From the NCBI GenBank assembly GCA_033855775.1, contig JAWVFT010000136.1:1-11864 (forward strand): a stretch of DNA of 11,864 bases, read 5' to 3'. This document shows, piece by piece, positions 5,517 to 11,497 of this stretch; the first letter of the stretch is position 1; the number at the start of each line of letters is the position of its first letter. Below the pieces are notes generated by a model. It was not told the origin of the DNA and searched no databases. It saw only the letters and a list, made by a program, of their open reading frames with translations. The DNA is from DASVTR01 sp033855775 (lineage in GTDB: Bacteria > Acidobacteriota > Blastocatellia > Pyrinomonadales > Pyrinomonadaceae). The position numbers and the translations under genes are program-made.

Positions 5517-8330
5517 ATGAAAATATCCGTTCGTCTGCGCTCATTGGCCTCGCTGCTTGTGGTCTTCTGTCTGCTCGCCGCCCCGATGACGGCTTTCGCC
5601 TCCAAGAAGGGCGAGAAGAATTACAGGCAGGGCTTGGACTATGAATCGGCCCAACAATGGGAGCGGGCCGCGCAGGAGTTTACGCTCGCCGTCGCCGCCG
5701 ACCCGGCCAACACGGAGTATCAGTTGCACTACCGCCGCGCCGTCTTCAACGCCTCGCAGCAGTACATGCAGCAGGGCCGCTCTTTGGCCGAGCAACGCGA
5801 CTACGTTGGAGCTTACAACGCCTTCCGCCAGGCATACGGCTACGACCCCGTGAATCAACTCGCGCTCTCCGAGATGGAGCGCATGCTCCGCCTTCAACAA
5901 GAGAAGGAAGGAACTCCGCCTCCGGCTGACGAGAGTAATGGCGGCAACGGCCCGCGCGTCTCGCAGACCGCGTACCACCAGCAAAGCGGCGACTTGAATC
6001 CGGCGACGCCGCGCCAGCCTTCGACCAGCGCGCGCGGGGCGCAGCAGGAACAGGTAGTCGCGCCGCCGACCAGCACGGAGCGTCTGCGCGTCATCACCTA
6101 CAGCGGCGACCTCAAGCAGTTTATCCGCCAGCTTTCGACCGAGCTTGGCTTGAACGTCATCTTCGATACGCAGTCGTTTCGCCAGGCGCGCACCATCGAA
6201 GTCAACCTGCGCGACGTGACGACGGCGCAGGCTCTCGACTACATCTTTCTGCAAGAGCAACTCTTCTTCCAGAAGATTAGCCGTCGCACGATTCTCGTCG
6301 CAGACCAGACGCGCCGCCCGCAGTACCAGCAACTCGTCATCCGCACTTTCTATCTCTCAAACATTGACCCGCAGGACGCGCGCAATCTAATCACGGCGGC
6401 GATTCCGCCCAATCAGGGACGCCCGCAAGCCATCGTCCTGCCGGACAAAGCGACCAACTCCATCACCGTCCGCGACACGGCGGAGAACATCCGCCTCATC
6501 GGCGACATTCTTCAGAGCATTGATAAAGACCGCGCGGAAGTCGTGATGGATGTCAGCATCTACGAAGTGTCGAGCCGCGACCTGATGCAGTTCGGCAATC
6601 AACTCGGCTCGGCTGAAGGCGGCATCATTACGCTCGGCGGCACAAGCTCTGTTCGCGGCGTCGCCGGTAGCCAGCAGGTGGCGAATCAAGTCTTCGGCGC
6701 AGTCCCGACGGCGCTCGGCGCGGCCATCATCCTGCCCACTTCGGCCTTGAGCGCGTTTCAAGACAAAAACCACAGCCGCCTCGTCGCCTCGACACAGGTT
6801 CATGCCTTCAACGGCGAAGAATCGTCGGCCCGCATCGGCCAGCGCGTGCCTGTGCAGACGGCGCAGACGTATCCCTTCGGCACGACGACCGGCACGGGCA
6901 GCGGCACGGGCGGCACGACCGGCGGAGTTTTCTCCGGCGGCTTTCCTGTCATTCAGTACGAGCCGACCGGCCTGACCTTGAAGTTTACGCCGCAGGTCTT
7001 CCCGAATCTGGACGTGCAGGTCAAGATGTCCATCGAGTCGAAAGATATTCAAGGCGTATCGAGTCTGACGCCGACCTTCACCGAGCGCACGCTGACCGGC
7101 ACGGCTCGCATTCAGAACAATCGCACGATGATGCTCGCCTCGGTCGCGCAGGACACGCAATCGAACGGGCGGCGCGGGCTGCCTATCTTGAGCGGGCTGC
7201 CGATTCTGGGTCGCCTGTTTTCCGCGCCGACGCGCAACAACAATAAGATCGACATCGTTATCGCCGTCACGCCGCGCGTCCTGCGCGCTCCGGCTGTGAC
7301 GCCGCGCGACCTTGAGTTGCGCCCCTCCGGCACGCTTCAGACGCCGACCACAGGCTCGCTCGAAGCGATGGTGCAGGAAGCCGAACGCGAAGAACAACTC
7401 GCGGCTTCAAAGCGCGCTCCCTCCAACGTCGTCGCGCAATTGCCCGCGACGGAACAGCCCGCGTACATCCCCGCGCCGCAAGCCCTGCTGCCGGGCAACA
7501 CTACAACAACAACTGCCGCCGCTGTTCCCGCCGCGACCAATAACACGAGCGCTCCCGTCGCCGCTCCCGCGAGCGACAATGCGGGCGCGCAGCCCAACTC
7601 GCTCAACGTCGCGGCTGCCGTCGCGCAGTTGGTCGGCAACACTCCGGCCAGCACGAGCGCCAACTTCGGCGGCAGCAACTCTGCTGCTCCGACGCCGCGA
7701 CTCGTCAATCTGTTTGCCGCGCCGCCGCCCGAAGCGTCAACGACTGTGACGCCCGCGTCTTCCGCGCAGCCAACCGACGCGGCCATCAATTCGGCGCAGG
7801 AGACGACGACAGCACCCGCGCCATCGTATGCGCGCCCGGCAATGGTTGGGAAACCTCTGGCCGCTGAAAAAATAATCAACAAGGTCTTTGGCAGCGCGCC
7901 TGCGCCGCAGCCCGTCGCCGCCTCAATCGCAGAGTTGCGTTTGATGCCCGCTCAGCAGGAGATGCGCGTCGGCGAAAAACAGCGCTTGGCCTTGACGTTG
8001 ATTTCAAACGCGCCGCTCAATTCGGCGATGCTACGGCTGCGCTTCGACCCGCGCTTCATCGCCGTGCGCGGCATCAGCCAGGGCGACTCTGCGGCCAACG
8101 CTCCGACCATCATGCAGTCGATTGACCCGTCCGGCATCGTCACGATTTCCGTGATGCCGCCCGCTGGCGCCAACTTCAAAAACGGCGCGAGCGTGCTCGT
8201 CTTCTTAGACATAGAGGCGACGGCGGCTGGCGAGAGCGCGCTCAGCTTTGAGAAGGATAACGTCCATCTCTCATCCGCCGGTTTTCAGATCACGCCGCAA
8301 CTCTTCGAGAGCCGCATCCTGGTGAAGTAA
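5517..8330 (+). CDS. gspD: Secretin with TPR-like N-terminus and C-terminal cohesin-like domain
   Basis: The protein has 937 residues from ATG 5517. This start has AAGGTG five bases upstream and yields a clean signal peptide (1-29, MKISVRLRSLASLLVVFCLL). The frame opens at an upstream ATG (5466), but that would bury the signal peptide. Residues about 30-125 look like TPR repeats (SAQQWERAAQEFTLAVAADP; GAYNAFRQAYGYDP). Residues 190-263 are an N0/STN-like domain and 274-340 an N1/NolW-like domain (NSITVRDTAENIRLIGDILQ). Residues 418-591 are the secretin beta-barrel domain, with the typical GLPILSGLPILGRLF and IDIVIAVTPRVLR near its end. A 210-residue Ala/Pro/Thr linker follows, then about 804-936 reads as a cohesin domain (LRLMPAQQEMRVGEKQRLAL, LRLRFDPRFIAVRGI). 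It would form the outer-membrane pore. Ordinary GspD/PilQ proteins lack the C-terminal part. The secretin call is firm; the cohesin call is by pattern only. Confidence 0.92.
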   Translation: MKISVRLRSLASLLVVFCLLAAPMTAFASKKGEKNYRQGLDYESAQQWERAAQEFTLAVAADPANTEYQLHYRRAVFNASQQYMQQGRSLAEQRDYVGAYNAFRQAYGYDPVNQLALSEMERMLRLQQEKEGTPPPADESNGGNGPRVSQTAYHQQSGDLNPATPRQPSTSARGAQQEQVVAPPTSTERLRVITYSGDLKQFIRQLSTELGLNVIFDTQSFRQARTIEVNLRDVTTAQALDYIFLQEQLFFQKISRRTILVADQTRRPQYQQLVIRTFYLSNIDPQDARNLITAAIPPNQGRPQAIVLPDKATNSITVRDTAENIRLIGDILQSIDKDRAEVVMDVSIYEVSSRDLMQFGNQLGSAEGGIITLGGTSSVRGVAGSQQVANQVFGAVPTALGAAIILPTSALSAFQDKNHSRLVASTQVHAFNGEESSARIGQRVPVQTAQTYPFGTTTGTGSGTGGTTGGVFSGGFPVIQYEPTGLTLKFTPQVFPNLDVQVKMSIESKDIQGVSSLTPTFTERTLTGTARIQNNRTMMLASVAQDTQSNGRRGLPILSGLPILGRLFSAPTRNNNKIDIVIAVTPRVLRAPAVTPRDLELRPSGTLQTPTTGSLEAMVQEAEREEQLAASKRAPSNVVAQLPATEQPAYIPAPQALLPGNTTTTTAAAVPAATNNTSAPVAAPASDNAGAQPNSLNVAAAVAQLVGNTPASTSANFGGSNSAAPTPRLVNLFAAPPPEASTTVTPASSAQPTDAAINSAQETTTAPAPSYARPAMVGKPLAAEKIINKVFGSAPAPQPVAASIAELRLMPAQQEMRVGEKQRLALTLISNAPLNSAMLRLRFDPRFIAVRGISQGDSAANAPTIMQSIDPSGIVTISVMPPAGANFKNGASVLVFLDIEATAAGESALSFEKDNVHLSSAGFQITPQLFESRILVK

Positions 8331-8335
8331 GCGCG

Positions 8336-9130
8336 ATGAGCTTTTTTAGACGACAACGTGAAGGCAGAGAGACGCGGCGACACGGCGACACGGCGACGCG
8401 GCGAACAATCGTTTCTATCTCCGCGTCTCCGCGTCTCCGCGTTGCCGCGTCTCTCTTCGCTGGCGCGCGTGGCTTCACGCTCATCGAGTTGATTATGACG
8501 CTGACGGTGTTGTCCGTGTTGACGATTGGCGTCATCCCGCTCCTCAAAGTCTCTGTCAAACGCCAGCGTGAGCAACGCCTGCGCGAAGAGTTGCGACAGA
8601 TGCGGACGGCGATTGACCAGTTTCATCGTGAGGCTCTGGCGGGTCTTCAATTTCAGGGAAGAAACGGCGGCGTCGGCGGTGTCCCGGTTGGCGGCATCAA
8701 TCAGGCTGGCATTCCCGGCGGAACAGCGGGCGGAGCAGGCGGCGCGCTCGACCCGCGTGTCAGGGTCGGCATCACTGACCAACTGATTTTCAGTTCGGAC
8801 AATCCAGACCGTTATCCGCCCGACCTTGAAACGTTGGTCAAGGGCGTCAGCGTGACGCCGATTCCGGGCGCGGCGGGCGGCACGGGCGGCGGCATCGTCG
8901 GCCTGAGCGGCTCGGACAAGACCGCGACGGACAACACGCTGACTTCGACGAAGAAGAAAATCTACCTGCGCTTAATCCCGATTGACCCGATGACCGGAGA
9001 GTCCGATTGGGATTTGCGCTCGACCTACGATTCGGCTGACGCCGCGTCATGGGGCGGCGAGAATGTTTTCGACGTGCGCTCGAAATCTACTGAGACGGCG
9101 CTCGATGGGACGAAGTACAATGAATGGTAG
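8336..9130 (+). CDS. gspG: GspG-like pseudopilin with repeat-encoded leader
   Basis: The product is 264 residues and the gene starts five bases after the secretin stop. The prepilin processing site is G46|FTLIEL, with Glu51 at position +5 of the mature protein, followed by a hydrophobic helix (about 47-70). The gene has no other ATG, GTG or TTG in frame before that site, so ATG 8336 is forced and the leader is 46 residues, long for this class. It has 11 arginines and is encoded by a hairpin repeat. After the helix come the amphipathic alpha stalk (SVKRQREQRLREELRQMRTA), two Gly-rich insertions (about 105-137 and 178-190), then the GspG-like end (IDPMTGESDW and the terminal LDGTKYNEW). A GspO/PilD peptidase would be needed for processing; none is seen here. 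GspG-type major pseudopilins are usually shorter, so the Gly-rich loops are an elaboration. Confidence 0.88.
   Translation: MSFFRRQREGRETRRHGDTATRRTIVSISASPRLRVAASLFAGARGFTLIELIMTLTVLSVLTIGVIPLLKVSVKRQREQRLREELRQMRTAIDQFHREALAGLQFQGRNGGVGGVPVGGINQAGIPGGTAGGAGGALDPRVRVGITDQLIFSSDNPDRYPPDLETLVKGVSVTPIPGAAGGTGGGIVGLSGSDKTATDNTLTSTKKKIYLRLIPIDPMTGESDWDLRSTYDSADAASWGGENVFDVRSKSTETALDGTKYNEW
8366..8456 (+). repeat. Inverted array of 8-bp repeats inside the first pseudopilin gene
   Basis: The left arm 8366-8401 contains four tandem 8-base units (GACGCGGC, GACACGGC, GACACGGC, GACGCGGC; 8371-8402). The right arm 8421-8456 contains four matching units (CCGCGTCT twice, CCGCGTTG, CCGCGTCT). Pairing the 36-base arms gives 31 Watson-Crick pairs, one G-T and four mismatches, around a 19-base loop. 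It lies 30 bases after the start codon and encodes leader residues 11-40. It resembles the inverted short-tandem-repeat elements scattered in many bacterial genomes; copy number here is unknown. Confidence 0.9.
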
Positions 9131-9635
9131 AACGACAAGCGCGGAGACGCGGAGGCGCAGCGACGCAGTGACGCGGGGAAGCCTGACGCGGGCGAGTCTT
9201 TGGACGGTTCTTGTGTCGCCATGTCGCCGTGTCGCCGCGTCTCCGCAGTTCCGCGTCGCGGCGGGCTTCACGTTGCTCGAACTGATGATTGTCATTTCCA
9301 TCATCGTCATTCTGGCGACGGTCGCGCTGCCGCAGTATCAGAAGGCGACGCGCCACGCCAAGGAGACTGTGCTCCGCGATGACCTCTTTCAAATGCGCAA
9401 GCTGATTGACCAGTATGCCGCTGACAAGGGGAAGCTGCCGCAGTCGCTCGACGAGGTGGTGGCGGCTGGCTACATGCGCGAGATTCCCGAAGACCCCATC
9501 ACCGGAGAGAAAAACTGGACGCTCGAAACAGGCGACGACCCGGCCTCGCTCGAAGGCGGCACAGGCATCATTAACGTCCGCAGCGCTTCCACCGATGCGC
9601 CGCCCGACGGCGGCACGCCTTACAATGAATGGTAG
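9120..9635 (+). CDS. gspG: Second GspG-like pseudopilin with repeat-encoded leader
   Basis: From ATG 9120 the product is 171 residues and overlaps the previous gene by 11 bases. The processing site is G49|FTLLEL with Glu54 at +5, then a hydrophobic helix (MIVISIIVILATVAL). The rest is a compact GspG-like body (YQKATRHAKETVLRDDLFQM, LPQSLDEVVAAGYMREIPED, PITGEKNW), ending PDGGTPYNEW. It is a clear paralogue of its upstream neighbour (matching PMTGESDW/PITGEKNW and ALDGTKYNEW/PPDGGTPYNEW) without the Gly-rich insertions, and is the more canonical major pseudopilin. The start is uncertain. ATGs at 9063 and 9105 are upstream in frame. GTG 9213 would give an 18-residue leader, a more usual length, preceded by a GGACGG sequence. 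A hairpin repeat covers 9141-9246, so the true start decides whether the repeat is translated. Confidence 0.88.
   Translation: MNGRTTSAETRRRSDAVTRGSLTRASLWTVLVSPCRRVAASPQFRVAAGFTLLELMIVISIIVILATVALPQYQKATRHAKETVLRDDLFQMRKLIDQYAADKGKLPQSLDEVVAAGYMREIPEDPITGEKNWTLETGDDPASLEGGTGIINVRSASTDAPPDGGTPYNEW
9141..9246 (+). repeat. Degenerate inverted array of 8-bp repeats inside the second pseudopilin gene
   Basis: Left arm 9141-9174 (GCGGAGAC, GCGGAGGC, GCAGCGAC, GCAGTGAC...) and right arm 9213-9246 pair at 25 of 34 positions by Watson-Crick and at five more as G-T. The outermost 12 bp (9141-9152 with 9235-9246) are perfect. The loop is 38 bases. It occupies the same place and reading frame as the repeat in the first pseudopilin gene, but is more decayed. 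Confidence 0.82.
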
Positions 9636-9765
9636 CCCGGAATTTTTTGGGCGGCGGATGTGTTGGCTTTCGACGAGCGATGAGAGCCGGGCTTTCTCAA
9701 GTCAGGCTGCGAATTTGAGAGCCGCGCTGAACTAACGTCCAACGTCTAAAATCCAGAATCTCTTT
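9636..9765 (+). other. Spacer between second pseudopilin and pilM-like gene
   Basis: These 130 bases hold no gene. They include GCCC-N10-GGGC just after the stop with the T-run in the loop, which is not a terminator shape. A short repetitive patch, ACGTCCAACGTCTAAAATCC (9735-9754), may be a decayed short tandem repeat. Nothing argues against read-through into the next gene. Confidence 0.45.
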
Positions 9766-10719
9766 ATGCCCGCTAATCCGTTTACTCAACTCGTCGCCCC
9801 GCGTTATCCGTCGGCTGCCGTCGGCCTCGAAAGCCACGACGCGACCGCGCTTCAGCTTGATTATCGCAGGCGCGAGGGATTCATGCTGCGGCGCGCGGCG
9901 ACGCTGGCCTTGCCCGCGGGGCTGCTCGCGCCGACCTTTGACGAGAGCAATATTCAGGACGCAGACGCGCTGGCGCAATCGCTCAACGACGTGGCTCTGG
10001 GCGCGGGCCTTGGGCGTCAGCAGAAGTGGTCTGTCGCTATGCCGGAGGCCGCGACGCGCACGCTGATTCTGACGCTTGAGAATGCGCCCGCCTCGCGCGG
10101 CGAACTGGATGAAGTCCTGCGCTGGAAAACCGAGCGCGGCTTTGGCACAAGACTCGAAGAACTGCGTATCACGCGCGACAAAATCAGGGCGGACGCGCAA
10201 GGGCGCGCTCGTTATCTGGTGACGAGCATGCGCGTCAGCGTGCTCGAAGAATATGAAGCGGTCTTCGCGGCCCTCAACTGGCGAGTCGGGTTGGTTCTGC
10301 CGCGTCACATGGGCGAGGCGCGCTGGCTGGCGCGAGGCGCCGCGGTCGGCGACGCCTTGCTGCTCAGTTCGCACGCCGCAGGCTTTACAGCCATGTTCGT
10401 GCGCGACACGCAGCCGCTCATCATGCGCTCAGTCATCTGTGATGCCGAAGACCGCGACGACGAGTTGTTCCGCTTGCTCCTTTTTTATCGTGACCGGCTG
10501 GCGGGCAGCGGCGGCGGCGGCGCGTCCGCGCTGCAAAGCCTGCTCGTGACGGGTGATGGCTTCGACAAACAGCACGTCTCGGAGATTATCGCGGAGACGC
10601 TCGACACGAGCCTGCACGCGCTCGGCCCCGGAGAGGTCGGGCTAACGCTGCCCTCCGGCGACCTGAACTTCGACCTCATCGCCGCGCCCGCCGGACTCGC
10701 CGCGCTGGCATGGAAATGA
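9766..10719 (+). CDS. pilM: PilM/GspL-like cytoplasmic actin-fold protein
   Basis: The product is 317 residues with no signal peptide or membrane segment. The order of elements fits PilM: an N-terminal AAVGLESHDATALQLDYRR in the place of the usual DIGSxxVK phosphate motif, the central segment KWSVAMPEAATRTLILTLE, then ELDEVLRWKTERGFG, and a C-terminal GDALLLSSHAAGFTAMFVRD where a second DxG motif would be expected. In family members, PilM binds PilN's cytoplasmic tail and links the ATPase to the periplasmic ring; GspL fuses the equivalent domain to a membrane helix. Here both phosphate motifs lack the expected Asp/Gly residues, so nucleotide binding is doubtful, as in GspL. PilN and PilO, normally next in line, are absent; a G-rich hairpin and a sigma factor follow instead. 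Family assignment is by pattern and is less certain than for the other cluster genes. Confidence 0.68.
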   Translation: MPANPFTQLVAPRYPSAAVGLESHDATALQLDYRRREGFMLRRAATLALPAGLLAPTFDESNIQDADALAQSLNDVALGAGLGRQQKWSVAMPEAATRTLILTLENAPASRGELDEVLRWKTERGFGTRLEELRITRDKIRADAQGRARYLVTSMRVSVLEEYEAVFAALNWRVGLVLPRHMGEARWLARGAAVGDALLLSSHAAGFTAMFVRDTQPLIMRSVICDAEDRDDELFRLLLFYRDRLAGSGGGGASALQSLLVTGDGFDKQHVSEIIAETLDTSLHALGPGEVGLTLPSGDLNFDLIAAPAGLAALAWK

Positions 10720-10727
10720 ACGAGAGA

Positions 10728-10829
10728 TTGGGGGAAAGGGGTTAGGGGTTGGGGAAGAAAAAACCTGCTGCCTTAAACACGAGGCTCTTGTTTTCCCTAA
10801 ACCCCCAACCTCCAACCCCTTTCCCCCAA
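10728..10829 (+). repeat. G-run inverted repeat between pilM-like gene and sigma factor
   Basis: Arms 10728-10754 and 10803-10829 pair at 25 of 27 positions, plus one G-T and one mismatch, around a 48-base loop. Each arm is a tandem-like series of G-runs (plus strand, left) or C-runs (right), spaced by AAA, TTA or TT. It begins eight bases past the pilM-like stop codon and could terminate or stabilise that transcript, but no T-run follows. It has the same plan as the hairpins inside the pseudopilin genes, with a different unit. Confidence 0.9.
10730..10754 (+). promoter_or_regulatory. G-quadruplex motif
   Basis: Four G-runs of at least four bases are separated by AAA, TTA and TT, a textbook intramolecular quadruplex pattern on the plus strand. 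It could form in the mRNA 3' of the pilM-like gene or in DNA upstream of the sigma promoter. It competes with the long hairpin that uses the same bases. Function is inference. Confidence 0.6.
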
Positions 10830-10839
10830 CCCCCGCTTT

Positions 10840-10866
10840 TGAAACTTTTAAAGCCGGGCGCGCGTA
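10840..10866 (+). promoter_or_regulatory. ECF-type promoter candidate for the sigma/anti-sigma pair
   Basis: TGAAAC (10840-10845) and CGTA (10863-10866) are separated by 17 bases. This fits the ECF promoter pattern, close to the TGAAAC-N16-CGTA consensus known for Bacillus SigW. Transcription would start near 10873, about seven bases before the sigma start codon. Many ECF factors transcribe their own gene, so autoregulation is the natural reading, but the consensus of this factor is unknown. Confidence 0.45.
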
Positions 10867-10879
10867 AAACCTTAGCATC

Positions 10880-11488
10880 ATGAGTATGAGTGCCACTGTT
10901 TCTTTCAAGAGTGCGAGTGCGGTTGCGGATTGCGATTTGGTGACGCGCGCGATGGCCGGGCGTGAGGACGGGTTCGAGGAGTTAGTCCGTCGTTATCAGC
11001 GTCCGATTGCGGCCTACGTCTATCGAATGGTCGGCGACTACGATGCGGCGCTCGACCTGACGCAGGAAGTCTTTATCAAGGTCTACGCATCGCTGGCGCG
11101 CTATCGCTCCGAGTTTAAGTTCTCGACGTGGATTTACAAGATTGCGCACAATGCGGCGGTTGACCACTTGCGGCGACACTCGACGCGCGAGCAATCGCTC
11201 GTCAATCAGGTGGACGGCGAGCAGTACGACTTGCCGATTGAAAGCGGACGGCTCTCGCCCGAACAGGAGAGCGAGAAGGCCGAGCGTTGCGCCGAGATTG
11301 AATTGGTCGTGCGCCAATTGCCAGCTGCTTACAGGGAGTTGATAGTTCTTCGTCATTCGCACGACCTCAGCTACGACGAGATTGCCGAAGTGACCAGCTT
11401 GCCGCTCGGCACAGTCAAGAATCGTCTCTTCCGGGCGCGCGAGATTATGCGCCAGCAATTCGTTCAGCGGGGCATCACGGGCATTTAA
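10880..11488 (+). CDS. ECF (extracytoplasmic function) RNA polymerase sigma factor
   Basis: The product is 202 residues, the usual two-domain size. Region 2 spans about 33-100, with LDLTQEVFIKVY (58-69, core binding and -10 recognition) and FSTWIYKIAHNAAVDHLRR (81-99). A variable linker follows (100-144). Region 4 (145-194) carries the helix-turn-helix YDEIAEVTSLPLGTVKNRLF that reads the -35 element. The start is ATG 10880; a second ATG lies two codons later (10886). Neither has a clear ribosome site, and with the promoter so close the message may be nearly leaderless. A zinc-finger anti-sigma gene follows nine bases after the stop, the standard pairing. Whether it controls the secretion cluster is unknown. 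Confidence 0.95.
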   Translation: MSMSATVSFKSASAVADCDLVTRAMAGREDGFEELVRRYQRPIAAYVYRMVGDYDAALDLTQEVFIKVYASLARYRSEFKFSTWIYKIAHNAAVDHLRRHSTREQSLVNQVDGEQYDLPIESGRLSPEQESEKAERCAEIELVVRQLPAAYRELIVLRHSHDLSYDEIAEVTSLPLGTVKNRLFRAREIMRQQFVQRGITGI

Positions 11489-11497
11489 AACGAGAGC

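Noticed and set aside
6387..7397. Long 336-codon minus-strand frame opposite the secretin
   Set aside because: It is Arg/Ala-rich and mirrors the GC-rich codon use of the secretin on the other strand. No recognisable domain and no ribosome site.
8366..9246. Repeats in the pseudopilin genes as a CRISPR array or transposon ends
   Set aside because: The units are 8 bases long, tandem without spacers and inverted. No transposase, target duplication or cas gene is present.
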